Source: CAYNYF01 sp964401385 (GTDB lineage Bacteria > Planctomycetota > Phycisphaerae > SM23-33). From it: a DNA stretch of 64,000 nucleotides. Below, in pieces: positions 24,522-33,292 of the stretch (the first letter of the stretch is position 1; each line of letters begins with the position of its first letter). The notes below the pieces were generated by a model that was given only the letters and a program-made list of their open reading frames with translations, was not told the DNA's origin and made no database searches. The stretch is taken from the NCBI GenBank assembly GCA_964401385.1, contig CAYNYF010000001.1:1-64000 (forward strand). Direction: 5' to 3'. The position numbers were made by a program, and so were the translations under genes.

Positions 24522-25730
24522 TCAAATCCTGCCGATCCGCGGCAGCTCTCCCACGAGCGGGGCGGCGTAGGCGCGGAAGGACTCGCTGATGTTGTTTCCG
24601 GCGCGGTTGATGTACTTCGGCGGCAGGTCCTTTGTCTCGCGGGCGACGGAGGTGAGCTTCGTGCGGAAGCACTCGACGCCGTACCTGCTGGTCTTCTTCC
24701 GCCGCAGGGCGACGGAGCCGTCGAAATCGCCGGCCACGGCGTACTTCACGGCCGTGCGGCCGACCCGGCGTGCCTCGGCCTGATCCACGGGCGAGACGCA
24801 GCCGGCGAAGCTTCGCTGGAGATAGCCGTAGGTGTCGGCCCGGATGCGAATCTTCTCCTTGAACTTTCCCTTGATGTACTCGGCCAGGAAGTCGCCGAGG
24901 ACGCCCGTCCCGGACAATTGGGGGTGCCCGTGCTCGTCGCGCTCGACCGGCTTGCCCAGCTTCAGCGCCAGCTTGACGGCGATCTCCTTGCCGTGGCCGT
25001 CGGCGATGCCCTCCGAGAGGGCGATGAGGCAGCGGCCCAGCCGGTCGTAGACTTCCTTGACGTCCCGGGTGAACTGCGTCAGCGAGAACGGGCTCTCCGG
25101 CACGTAGATCAGGTGCGGGCCGTCGTCCGTGTTTTGCCGGGCGAGCATGCTGGCGGCAGTCAGCCAGCCGGCGTGGCGGCCCATAATGACGCTGATCTTG
25201 ATTCCCAATAGCGAGGCGTTGTCGCGGTCCTCGCCCATCATCGCCAGGGCCACGAACCTCGCGGCCGAGCCGTAGCCGGGGCAGTGGTCCGTCACCCGCA
25301 GGTCGTTGTCGATGGTCTTGGGAATGTGGAAGACGCGCAGCTCATATCCCGCCCGCTGCGCCAGCTCGTTGACGATCCGGGCGGTGTCGGCCGAGTCGTT
25401 CCCGCCGATGTAGAAAAAGTACCGCACGTCGCGGGCGGCGAAGGCCTCGAAGATCTTCCGGCAGTACGCCTCATCGGGCTTGTCGCGGGTCGAGCCCAAA
25501 GCCGAGCCCGGCGTCGCCGCCAGCCGCTCCAGCCGCGCCCCGCCGATGCCCTTGAGGTCGACGAACTTGCCCTCAATGACGCCGCGGACGCCGTGGCGCG
25601 CCCCCAGCAGCCGCCGGATCATGGGCGCGTCCGCCGCCGCCTCGATCACCCCCGCCAGCGACTGATTGATCACGGCCGTGGGCCCGCCGGACTGGCCGAC
25701 CACGGCGTTGCCTTTCAATAATGGGGTCAT
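24522..25730 (-). CDS. pfp: Pyrophosphate-type 6-phosphofructokinase
   Basis: Phosphorylates fructose-6-phosphate, reversibly when PPi is donor. The 402-residue protein has AVVGQSGGPTAVINQSLAG at the N-terminus, GGNDSADTA near residue 100, FHIPKTIDNDL (active site), MGRHAGWLTAASML and GTGVLGDFLAEYIKG. In ATP enzymes the equivalents are GGDGS and PGTIDND; the Asp in GGND and the Lys in PKTIDND are the residues that block ATP and accept PPi. PPi dependence is therefore likely but rests on these two positions. GGGAG precedes the ATG. It sits 18 bases after accC in the pepQ-accB-accC-pfp run. Confidence 0.9.
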   Translation of the reverse strand: MTPLLKGNAVVGQSGGPTAVINQSLAGVIEAAADAPMIRRLLGARHGVRGVIEGKFVDLKGIGGARLERLAATPGSALGSTRDKPDEAYCRKIFEAFAARDVRYFFYIGGNDSADTARIVNELAQRAGYELRVFHIPKTIDNDLRVTDHCPGYGSAARFVALAMMGEDRDNASLLGIKISVIMGRHAGWLTAASMLARQNTDDGPHLIYVPESPFSLTQFTRDVKEVYDRLGRCLIALSEGIADGHGKEIAVKLALKLGKPVERDEHGHPQLSGTGVLGDFLAEYIKGKFKEKIRIRADTYGYLQRSFAGCVSPVDQAEARRVGRTAVKYAVAGDFDGSVALRRKKTSRYGVECFRTKLTSVARETKDLPPKYINRAGNNISESFRAYAAPLVGELPRIGRI

Positions 25731-25748
25731 GTAGACGGCTCCCTTTGC

Positions 25749-27098
25749 CTAGCTATCCAGGATTTCCCGCTCGATGAAGGTCGTGTCGCAGCGGCCCTCC
25801 AGGAAGGCCTGGTGGTTGAGGATTTCGCGGCATAAGCCCGCGGTGGTCTTGGTGGGATGGATGAGGAACTCCTCCAGCGCCCGGCGCATGATGGCGATGG
25901 CTTCGGGGCGGGTTCGCGCGTGCACGATCAGCTTGCCCAGGAGGCTGTCGTAGGTGGGCGGCACTTCGTAGCCCTGGTAGATGTGGCTGTCCCAGCGGAC
26001 GCCCAGCCCGCCCGGGGCGATGAACGCCTCGATCCGCCCCGCCGACGGCCGGAAGCCGTTGGCCGGGTCCTCGGCGTTGATGCGGCATTCGATGGCATGG
26101 CCCCGCTGCGTGATCTCTTGCTGGCGCAGCTCCAGCGGCTCGCCCGAGCCCAGCCGCAACTGCCACTTGATCAGGTCTTCGCCGGTGACCATCTCGGTGA
26201 TGGGGTGCTCGACCTGGATGCGGGTATTGACCTCGAGGAAATAGAAATTCCGGTTGCTCTCGTCCAGCATGAACTCGACCGTGCCGGCGTTGTAGTAGCC
26301 CACCTCCTTTGCCAGCCGCACGGCCGAGAGGCAAATCTCCTCGCGCAGGTCGGGCTCCAGGTTGCACGCGGGGGTCTCCTCAATGACCTTCTGCCTGCGC
26401 CGCTGGAGGGAGCACTCGCGCTCGTAGAGATGGACCACGTGCCCGCGCATGTCGCCCAGGATCTGTACCTCGATGTGGCGGAAGTTGTCGAAGGCCTTCT
26501 CCAGGTACAGCCGGCCGTCGCCGAAGGCGATCTCGGCCTCCTGCCGGGCCTGGCGAAAGCTGGTCCGCAGGGTGGCCTCGTTGTGGACGAAGCGGATGCC
26601 GCGCCCTCCCCCGCCGGCGGCGGCCTTGATGGCGATGGGATAGCCGATGCGGTCCGCCGCCGCCGCCGCGTCCTCGACGCTGGCGACCGCGCCGTCGCTG
26701 TCCGGGGCCACCGGCGCCCGGGCCGCCCGCGCCAGCCGCTTGGCCTCGATCTTGTCGCCCAGGGCGCGCATGCTCTCCACGCTGGGCCCGATGAACTCGA
26801 TCTTGCAGCTCCGGCAGATCTCGGCGAAGTGGGCGTTCTCGGCCAGGAAGCCGTAGCCGGGGTGGATCGCCTGCACGTCGGTCAGCTCGGCCGCGGCGAT
26901 GATCCGCGGAATGTTCAGGTAGCTTTCCGCCGACGGGGGCGGGCCGATGCAGATGCGGTCGTCGGCCATGTGCAGGTAGCTGCTGTCCCGGTCGGCCTCG
27001 CTGTAGACGGCCACCGTCTCGATGCCCAGCTCCCGGCAGGCCCGGATGATGCGAAGGGCGATCTCGCCGCGATTGGCTATCAGGATTCGAGAGAACAT
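25749..27098 (-). CDS. accC: Biotin carboxylase subunit of acetyl-CoA carboxylase
   Basis: Carboxylates biotin on AccB with bicarbonate and ATP, first half-reaction of malonyl-CoA synthesis. The 449-residue protein begins MFSRILIANRGEIALRIIRA, then has the ATP-grasp glycine loop KAAAGGGGRGIRFV, the ligand region HIEVQILGD, CSLQRRRQKVIEE and the catalytic EVNTRIQVEHPITE. Length and motifs are standard. It lies 30 bases after accB on the minus strand, the usual accB-accC pairing, and is followed by pfp. No carboxyltransferase genes (accA, accD) are in the window. Confidence 0.97.
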   Translation of the reverse strand: MFSRILIANRGEIALRIIRACRELGIETVAVYSEADRDSSYLHMADDRICIGPPPSAESYLNIPRIIAAAELTDVQAIHPGYGFLAENAHFAEICRSCKIEFIGPSVESMRALGDKIEAKRLARAARAPVAPDSDGAVASVEDAAAAADRIGYPIAIKAAAGGGGRGIRFVHNEATLRTSFRQARQEAEIAFGDGRLYLEKAFDNFRHIEVQILGDMRGHVVHLYERECSLQRRRQKVIEETPACNLEPDLREEICLSAVRLAKEVGYYNAGTVEFMLDESNRNFYFLEVNTRIQVEHPITEMVTGEDLIKWQLRLGSGEPLELRQQEITQRGHAIECRINAEDPANGFRPSAGRIEAFIAPGGLGVRWDSHIYQGYEVPPTYDSLLGKLIVHARTRPEAIAIMRRALEEFLIHPTKTTAGLCREILNHQAFLEGRCDTTFIEREILDS

Positions 27099-27128
27099 GG
27101 CTACCCTTCGTTCGCCGCCGCCCCGCCG

Positions 27129-27566
27129 TCAGGAAACTCTCAGCCGGAAGAGCACCTGCCCGTACTCGACGGGCTGGGCGTTCTTCACGCAGATGTCGAC
27201 GATCTCGCCCGCCTGCTCGGCCTTGATCTCGTTCATGACCTTCATGGCCTCGATGATGCAGACGACGCTGTCGGCGCCGACGGCGGAGCCGACGGAGACG
27301 TACGGCTCGGACTCGGGGTCGGCGGCGGCGTAGAACGTCCCCACAATCGGGCTTCGGACCTCGATCAGGTCGGCGACCGGCTCGGCGGCTTCCGCAGCAA
27401 CCGCCGCCGCCGGGGGCGGCGCATTCGCCGCGGTCGGCACGGCCACTACCTCCCCGCCGGAGCCGCGCCGCAGGCGGATTTTGCTTTCGCCGTCGGTGAC
27501 GTCCAGCTCGGCCAGGTCGTTGTCGACCATCAGCCGAACCAGTTCCCGGATTTCGTCTATGTCCAT
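27129..27566 (-). CDS. accB: Biotin carboxyl carrier protein
   Basis: 145 residues: an N-terminal helical part (MDIDEIRELVRLMVDNDLAE), a Pro/Ala-rich linker at about 45-65, and a C-terminal biotinyl domain with IEAMKVMNEI, whose lysine is biotinylated by BirA. It carries CO2 between AccC and the carboxyltransferase. The ATG at 27566 is preceded by a GA-rich stretch. Gaps of 25 and 30 bases to pepQ and accC make this one transcription unit, as in many bacteria where pepQ, efp and accBC are linked; efp itself is absent here. Confidence 0.95.
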   Translation of the reverse strand: MDIDEIRELVRLMVDNDLAELDVTDGESKIRLRRGSGGEVVAVPTAANAPPPAAAVAAEAAEPVADLIEVRSPIVGTFYAAADPESEPYVSVGSAVGADSVVCIIEAMKVMNEIKAEQAGEIVDICVKNAQPVEYGQVLFRLRVS

Positions 27567-27591
27567 GGTTTTCCTTTTCCGTCCGGGCGGG

Positions 27592-28716
27592 TCAGCGGAG
27601 TCTCATTGCCTCCAGCTCCCGCGGCAGCCTGCCCAGCCGCCGCGCCCCGCGGGCGCCGACCAGCACGTCGTCCTCGATCCGCACGCCGCCGGTGCCCGGC
27701 AGGTATATGCCCGGCTCGACGGTCGCGACCATTCCCGTCCGCAGCCGCTGGCGCCGCCCGGGGGCCAGGGCCGGCAGCTCGTGAACTTGAAGCCCGATGC
27801 CGTGGCCGAGCCCGTGGACGAAGGCCCGCCCGTAGCCATCGGCCGCAATCACCTTCCGGGCGGCCGCGTCGGGCGATTCGCAACGCTCGCCGGACCTTAC
27901 GGCCGCCACCGCCGCCCGCTGCGCGCGGAGCACAGTCTCATAAATAGCCGCAATTTGGGGGGGAATTCTACCGGTGAAGACCACCCGCGTCAAGTCGGAG
28001 CAGTAGCCGCCCGCCACCGCCCCCCAGTCGATCAGGACGATCTGCCCGCGGCGGATTCGGGTCTGCCCGGGCCGGTAGTGCGGCATGGCCGAGTGCGCCC
28101 CAGCGGCCACGACCGTCTCAAAAGACGCCCGCTCGGCCCCGCGCATGCGCATGAGATATTCCAGCTCGGCCGCGACCTCGCGCTCCGTCCGCCCGACGAA
28201 CCTGCTCCGGCCACCGGCGATCAGGGCGGCGAACGCCCCCTCGGCGACGGCGACGGCCCTGCGGATGGCCCGCAGCTCCAGGGGGCTCTTGACCTCGCGG
28301 AGGGCGTCGATCTCGCCCTTGAAAGGCTTGGTGCAGGCCTTTCCCAGGGCTTTGGCCAGCTCCGCCTGGAGCCTGACGGAGACGTAACTGCCCTCGATGC
28401 CGAGCCGGCGGACCCTTCGCCCGGCCAGGGCGGCGGTGACGGCGTCGACCATGCGGCCCTTGCGAACGATCGCCCGGATGTACGGGCATTCGACGCGGGC
28501 TTGCTGGGTGAATCGGCCGTCGGTCAGCAGCCGCAGCCACCGCCGGCCCACCAGCAGGAAGCTGTCCTCGCCGGTGAAGCCGCTGAAATAGCGGACGTTG
28601 TGGGGATTGGTCAGCAGCACCGCCCCCACGCGGTGGCGGCGCCGCAGCCGCCGCAGCCCCGCCAGCCGCCTGGCGATTTCCGCCGGTCGTTTCACGGACG
28701 TGGTAGTCTTTGCCAT
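27592..28716 (-). CDS. pepQ: Xaa-Pro dipeptidase/aminopeptidase (M24 family)
   Basis: Metallopeptidase removing residues N-terminal to proline. The 374-residue protein has a creatinase N-terminal domain (AVLLTNPHNVRYFSGF, TDGRFTQQA) and the pita-bread catalytic domain. Metal ligands appear in VLIDWGAVAGGYCSDLTR (two Asp), HGLGHGIGLQVHE (His), and VATVEPGIYLPG plus GGVRIEDDVLV (Glu). The start at 28716 (MAKTTTSVKRP) is chosen by family length; the frame stays open 149 codons further upstream into the divergent larE gene without homology. It is first in the operon with accB, accC, pfp and the transporter. Confidence 0.92.
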   Translation of the reverse strand: MAKTTTSVKRPAEIARRLAGLRRLRRRHRVGAVLLTNPHNVRYFSGFTGEDSFLLVGRRWLRLLTDGRFTQQARVECPYIRAIVRKGRMVDAVTAALAGRRVRRLGIEGSYVSVRLQAELAKALGKACTKPFKGEIDALREVKSPLELRAIRRAVAVAEGAFAALIAGGRSRFVGRTEREVAAELEYLMRMRGAERASFETVVAAGAHSAMPHYRPGQTRIRRGQIVLIDWGAVAGGYCSDLTRVVFTGRIPPQIAAIYETVLRAQRAAVAAVRSGERCESPDAAARKVIAADGYGRAFVHGLGHGIGLQVHELPALAPGRRQRLRTGMVATVEPGIYLPGTGGVRIEDDVLVGARGARRLGRLPRELEAMRLR

Positions 28717-28815
28717 AGTCCTGCCTTGTCGGCCGCGCCGCTCGCCGGCCAGATCCGCACCACATTGCACACCATCGCGGGGCCGCTGTCCAGACCGTCG
28801 GCCGGGCAAACGGCT

Positions 28816-28844
28816 TTGATCGCCGCGGGCCGAGACATTAGAAT
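28816..28844 (+). promoter_or_regulatory. Promoter of larE
   Basis: TTGATC (28816-28821), 17-base spacer, TAGAAT (28839-28844), eight bases before the ATG at 28853, so the transcript should be almost leaderless. No Shine-Dalgarno sequence precedes the ATG. Confidence 0.6.
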
Positions 28845-28852
28845 CGTTTGAG

Positions 28853-29737
28853 ATGCCGGAGACGAGCCCGACTGAGTTTGACGCCCTCGACGCCGGCCTG
28901 CGGGCAAAGCTGGACGCCTGTCGGCAGGTCCTCCGCCGGCTGGGCACGGCCGCGGTGGCCTTCAGCGGCGGCCTCGACAGCACGCTGCTGCTGGCCCTGG
29001 CGGTCGAGACGCTGGGGGCCGAGAACGTCCTGGCCGTGCACGCCGTCGCCCCGATCTTCCCGGCTTCCGAGCGAGACCGGGCCCGCGAGCTTGCCGCCGA
29101 GGTCGGCGTCGAGCTTCTCGAGGTCCGCACCGGACAGATGGACGACCCGGAGTTCACGTCCAACCCGCCCCGGCGGTGCTACTTCTGCAAGCGGCGGACG
29201 TTCTCGCACCTGGCGGAGCTGGCCCGGCAGCGCCGCCTGGCCGCCGTTCTCAGCGGCACCAACGCCGACGACGTGGGTGACTATCGCCCGGGGCTGAAGG
29301 CCGAGGAGGAGCTGGGTCTCCGCCGCCCGCTGCTGGAGGCGGGCCTGAAAAAGGCCGAGATCCGCGCCGCCGCCAGGGCCATGGGCCTGCCGACGTGGAA
29401 CAAGCCCGCCTCCACCTGCCTGGCCACGCGAATTCCCTATGGCCGGCAGATCGCCGAGGAAACTCTCGCCCGCGTCGAGCAGGCCGAGAGAGTTCTCCGC
29501 GAGCTGGGCTTCGAGTGCTGCCGCGTCCGCGATCACGGCAGCATCGCCCGGGTGGAGGTGCCGGCCGACGCCATCGAGAAAGCCTCGGCCGTGCGCGAGA
29601 GAATCGTCCGCCCGCTGAAGGCGCTGGGATACACCTACGTGGCGCTGGACCTGGAGGGCTTTCGCAGCGGGTCGATGAACGAGACGCTCACAGGCCCGAT
29701 CGGCTGCGGCGGCCGCCGAGGACCTCCCCGCCCATGA
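28853..29737 (+). CDS. larE: LarE-type ATP-dependent sacrificial sulfur transferase
   Basis: PP-loop enzyme of the LarE family, which transfers sulfur to the pyridinium dithiocarboxylate precursor of the nickel-pincer cofactor. The 294-residue protein has the AMP-forming P-loop FSGGLDSTLLLA (residues 37-48), the CYFCKRRTF motif at about 109-117, LSGTNADDVGDYRPGLKA, and KPASTCLATRIPYG with the conserved cysteine near residue 189 that donates sulfur or holds a cluster. LarB, LarC and LarA are not in the window, so this could serve a different thiolation. Its last 50 bases overlap the convergent gene that ends at 29688. Confidence 0.88.
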   Translation: MPETSPTEFDALDAGLRAKLDACRQVLRRLGTAAVAFSGGLDSTLLLALAVETLGAENVLAVHAVAPIFPASERDRARELAAEVGVELLEVRTGQMDDPEFTSNPPRRCYFCKRRTFSHLAELARQRRLAAVLSGTNADDVGDYRPGLKAEEELGLRRPLLEAGLKKAEIRAAARAMGLPTWNKPASTCLATRIPYGRQIAEETLARVEQAERVLRELGFECCRVRDHGSIARVEVPADAIEKASAVRERIVRPLKALGYTYVALDLEGFRSGSMNETLTGPIGCGGRRGPPRP

Positions 29738-32729
29738 CGCGGAAGCTGTCGGTCTTCGGATACCAGATGATCCGGGGGGCCCGGAGGGTGTTGGGCAGGT
29801 TTTCGCGCTTGTCCAGGTAGGTCACGGCGGCCGACGTGCCCGCCGCCCCGTCGATGATGGCCACGTCCCGGGTCCGCTGGTAGAGGATTCGATCGCACAG
29901 GACCTCGACGCGCTCGGCCCGATCGAACAGATTGACGCTGGTGTTGGCGTCGAACATTTGCAGCCGGCCGATCCGCGGGCCGTCGGCGCCGGCTTCGGGC
30001 GCCGGGGCGGGCGCGGCCCGGGCGAACCGGGCGGTGAGGTTGCCGCAGTTCAGGACGGTGTGCCGCCCGGACGCCAGCGCCGGCCACGCCCGGACGGGAA
30101 GCTTGGCCTTCCGCACCAGCTCGCTGCCGGTCCGGTGCATCATCATGACCTTTCCGGCCATGCTGACGACGAACTCCTTCCCGCTCTCCTGCATGGACAT
30201 CGACTTGGACCAGCGGAACAGCGTCTGCGAGGGCCGGTCGACGTCCTCGCTCGGCAGCATGGTCCGCCGCTCGCCGGCCGCGGGCGGCTTCGGCTGGCGG
30301 TAGTCCTCCAGGAGCAGCCAGCCCGGGCGGTTGCAGCTCAGCCGGTTGACGGCGGCGTGGAAGACCAGCTCGTCCGAGCGCAGACTGCTCCGGCGGAGGA
30401 GAAACTCCTTCTCGTCGGTCCGCACCGACTCCAGCAGGACGTTCTTCTCGGCCATGACCATGGAGATCTTCTTCATGCTCAAGTCCGGCCGCTTGGCGCC
30501 GGCAGCCGGCTCATCCGGCGGCGCGAACAGCACGCGCAGGCTCTTTTCGCAGGAGAGCGAATCGCCGCGCATGTTCAGATGGACCTGCTGGTGGAACACG
30601 GCGACGCGATCGGGGCCGCTGTACTCCAGGCCCTTTTCCCAGGTGACCTCCACCGGCACCGGCTCGTCGGCCTTGTTGCCGGAGAGGTCCTGATCGGTGT
30701 AGAAGCGGAGCTTTCCCGGCCCGGTGACGCTGGCGGAGTCGGCCGGCTCGTCCATGAAGATCAGCTCGCCCTGGATGGTCCTGTCCTTTTCGACGATTCT
30801 GGCGGGCTTGCCGGCCAGGGTGGCGGTCTTGGCGAGAAGGTTGCTGCTGAGGGTTTCGGCCTCGGCGGTGACCGGGGATGAGCCGCTGCGGTCGGTGATC
30901 TTGACCGACCCGGACGCGTCCAGCTTCTGGGGGGCGGCCCTGACCTCACCGGTCTTGGGGTCCCGTTCGCGGGCGAAGCTGACGGTCAGCTCGTCGGCGG
31001 CCAGATCGGTCTGCCGCTGCCGGGCGGAGACCTTTCCCTTGGCGATCACCCGGCGAGGATAGCTCTTGGGCTCTGCCGGCGGCGACATCAGCACGTCCAG
31101 CTTCTCCGCCCGGACGAACTCGCCGGTTTCCGTATCCACCAGGGCGACGGCGCCGGCCCCGGACAGCTCGTCCGGGCGCGTGGGCGCGCCGGGCCGGTCC
31201 GGCTCGTGGAAGGTCACCGCGAACTCCTCGGCGCGCATGGTTCGGGCCTTGCCCTGGCGGACGCGGACGTTGCCGAAGAACGTGGCCTTGCGGATGAAGT
31301 CGAACTCTTCCGGGCCCGTCTCGCCGTTGACGGTCTTCCGGGCAAGGAGAACGTCGACCCGCTTGCTCCAGTTGATGCTGAGTTCCTCATCCCGGCCGCT
31401 GCCGACGGCGACCTGGCCGGTGCCGGCGGGCAGGTGCATCGTGCCCGGCCCGATCATGCCGACGCGCTCCGTCTTCCGGTCGAAGCCGATCCTGGCGACG
31501 CTGATTCTGGTGCCGTCGGCCATGTGCAGCCGCACGGGGTCGTCGGTCGAGCCGACCAGCTCGCCCCGCTGCGGGGGCGAGCGAAACTCGAACCGACGGC
31601 AGGTCGCCACGGACCGCTCGTCGCCCAGTTTTACGGCCGCTCCCTTGCCGAATACGTCGAACCGCTTGCCCGCGGCCGTGGGCGGCTCGGGCAAGGGCTT
31701 GACCGCCAGCGGACCCCGCCAGGTGACGATCAGCGGCTTTTTCTCCGGCGCAGTCGCGCCGGGCGGGCGGGTCGACGCCTCTTCGGTCGGGCTGCCCGCC
31801 CGGCGAGTCGCCGAGGCGTCGCTCGCCTCGCGCTCGTCGCCGAGCTTGTCCAACCGCGACCGCTCAAACTCGAAGACCAGCCGCAGCTCGTCGGCGCCCT
31901 TGAGGTACTGATCGGCATAGGTAACCTCGACGTCGTCGGTGAAGACCGCCTCGTAAGTCTCTATGTCGCCGGGTTGCGAGGCGGGCGCCGGGGGAGCCGC
32001 ATCGTCCGCCCCGCCGTCCCGTCCGCTGCCCGGAAGACGCATCTGCCCCAGCAGACGATCCTGACCCTCCCGAATGCACATCCACTCCCCCCGCTCGATC
32101 CGCAATTCGCGGAGCTGAACTTCCGGCGCCTCGTTCCAGGCCAGCCGCAACCCCTTGCCCACCAGATCGAACTCCTTGGTGAAGGCGTCCACCCGCTCCT
32201 CGGACCAGATGAGAAGCCGGTCACGGTCGAAGGACGCCCGTCGGAGGTGAATGCGGACGGCGTCTTGGGGGCGCTCGGCCAGCGGTCGGCGCCGGGGGTC
32301 TCGGTTGCGGTCGACCACGACGCGGACGTTTCCCTCCAGCTCGCCGTGGGGAAAGGTCCACCTGCTGCCCACGACGGTCGGCATGACCCGGCCGCGATCG
32401 GCGTCGATCACCACCGTCTCCCCGCCCTGGAGGTACCAGTGCACCCGCGGGGACCTCAGGTGAAGCATCTTGCCGACTTTCTCCCAGGTCTCGGCGACGT
32501 ACCTGGCCCGGAGGACGTGGTTCTTATCATAGTCGAGCAGCTCCGGCCGGGTGCCGGGAAAGACCACCCCCACGCCGGGCAGGGTGGTCGGCTTTCCGGC
32601 CGGCTTGCCCGCCGGCGCCCGGTAGCGCCACGGGCGCTCCCAGCCCCCGCTGGCGACCAGCCGGTAGACCTGAAAGGCCGCCAGCAGCACCACGAACGTT
32701 CCCAGGATCAGCGCAATCCGTCGTTTCAT
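29688..32729 (-). CDS. Giant LptC/LptA (OstA-like) LPS-transport protein
   Basis: 1013 residues with one N-terminal membrane anchor (about 4-24, IALILGTFVVLLAAFQVY) and a very long periplasmic part made of repeated beta-strand blocks such as ADELTVSF, DASGSVKITD, GDSLSCEKSLRV and VEVLCDRILYQ. These match the OstA/LptA/LptC beta-jellyroll repeat, several times over, instead of the single domain of E. coli LptC or LptA (about 190 residues). Its start overlaps the kdsC stop (ATGA), and kdsD-kdsC precede it, the same order as E. coli kdsD-kdsC-lptC-lptA. A combined LptC-LptA bridge carrying LPS across the periplasm is inferred. No lptB follows. Confidence 0.7.
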   Translation of the reverse strand: MKRRIALILGTFVVLLAAFQVYRLVASGGWERPWRYRAPAGKPAGKPTTLPGVGVVFPGTRPELLDYDKNHVLRARYVAETWEKVGKMLHLRSPRVHWYLQGGETVVIDADRGRVMPTVVGSRWTFPHGELEGNVRVVVDRNRDPRRRPLAERPQDAVRIHLRRASFDRDRLLIWSEERVDAFTKEFDLVGKGLRLAWNEAPEVQLRELRIERGEWMCIREGQDRLLGQMRLPGSGRDGGADDAAPPAPASQPGDIETYEAVFTDDVEVTYADQYLKGADELRLVFEFERSRLDKLGDEREASDASATRRAGSPTEEASTRPPGATAPEKKPLIVTWRGPLAVKPLPEPPTAAGKRFDVFGKGAAVKLGDERSVATCRRFEFRSPPQRGELVGSTDDPVRLHMADGTRISVARIGFDRKTERVGMIGPGTMHLPAGTGQVAVGSGRDEELSINWSKRVDVLLARKTVNGETGPEEFDFIRKATFFGNVRVRQGKARTMRAEEFAVTFHEPDRPGAPTRPDELSGAGAVALVDTETGEFVRAEKLDVLMSPPAEPKSYPRRVIAKGKVSARQRQTDLAADELTVSFARERDPKTGEVRAAPQKLDASGSVKITDRSGSSPVTAEAETLSSNLLAKTATLAGKPARIVEKDRTIQGELIFMDEPADSASVTGPGKLRFYTDQDLSGNKADEPVPVEVTWEKGLEYSGPDRVAVFHQQVHLNMRGDSLSCEKSLRVLFAPPDEPAAGAKRPDLSMKKISMVMAEKNVLLESVRTDEKEFLLRRSSLRSDELVFHAAVNRLSCNRPGWLLLEDYRQPKPPAAGERRTMLPSEDVDRPSQTLFRWSKSMSMQESGKEFVVSMAGKVMMMHRTGSELVRKAKLPVRAWPALASGRHTVLNCGNLTARFARAAPAPAPEAGADGPRIGRLQMFDANTSVNLFDRAERVEVLCDRILYQRTRDVAIIDGAAGTSAAVTYLDKRENLPNTLRAPRIIWYPKTDSFRVMGGEVLGGRRSRSGL

Positions 32730-33292
32730 CGCTCCTGCCCCATGTATCTGGCCGTGATCTTCTCCCACAGCCCGCTGTTGCGGAGGATGTACTCAATGGC
32801 CTCGCGGACGGCGCCCTGGCCGCCGCCGCGTTCCGTGACCAGCGCCGCCGCCTGCCGGACCTCCTCGACGGCGTTGGCGGGGGCGATGGCAAAGCCGCAC
32901 CGCCGCATGATCGGCAGGTCGGGCAGGTCGTCGCCCATCACGGCCGTGCGGGCGTCGTCCAGGCCCAGCTCGCCCAGGATCGACTCGTACGCCGGCAGCT
33001 TGTCCTTGGCGTTCTGCCGCACTAGGCTGACGCCGAGTTCGGCCGCGCGGTGCGCGATCGCCGGGCTGGCCCGCCCGCTGAGGAAGGCGGCGTGCTTGCC
33101 CACGCGCTGCCAGTACTTGATGCCCGCGCCGTCGAGCACGTGAAAGCGCTTGGCCTCGCCGCCCTGGGCGTCGAGGACGATCCGCCCGTCGGTGAGCACG
33201 CCGTCGACGTCGAGCACGAGCAGCTCGATCCCGACCGGCGGCGCCCGCCCCGACCGGCCGGCGGCGGCGGGCTGCGGTTTATTCTTCCCCAT
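32726..33292 (-). CDS. kdsC: 3-deoxy-D-manno-octulosonate 8-phosphate phosphatase
   Basis: HAD-family phosphatase releasing KDO from KDO-8-phosphate, a step of lipid A/KDO synthesis. The 188-residue protein has a basic N-terminal tail, then LLVLDVDGVLTDGRI (nucleophile Asp and acid-base Asp), FLSGRASPAI, a conserved lysine in QNAKDKLPAYE, and VMGDDLPDLPIMRRCG (Mg ligands). There is no cap domain, as in other KdsC tetramers. It overlaps the end of kdsD by 14 bases and the start of the LptC-like gene by four, so the three are translationally coupled. Confidence 0.92.
   Translation of the reverse strand: MGKNKPQPAAAGRSGRAPPVGIELLVLDVDGVLTDGRIVLDAQGGEAKRFHVLDGAGIKYWQRVGKHAAFLSGRASPAIAHRAAELGVSLVRQNAKDKLPAYESILGELGLDDARTAVMGDDLPDLPIMRRCGFAIAPANAVEEVRQAAALVTERGGGQGAVREAIEYILRNSGLWEKITARYMGQER

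Noticed and set aside
27592..29163. Extended 523-codon version of the pepQ frame
   Set aside because: The extra N-terminal part is antisense to larE and has no peptidase homology; the ATG at 28716 gives the normal length.
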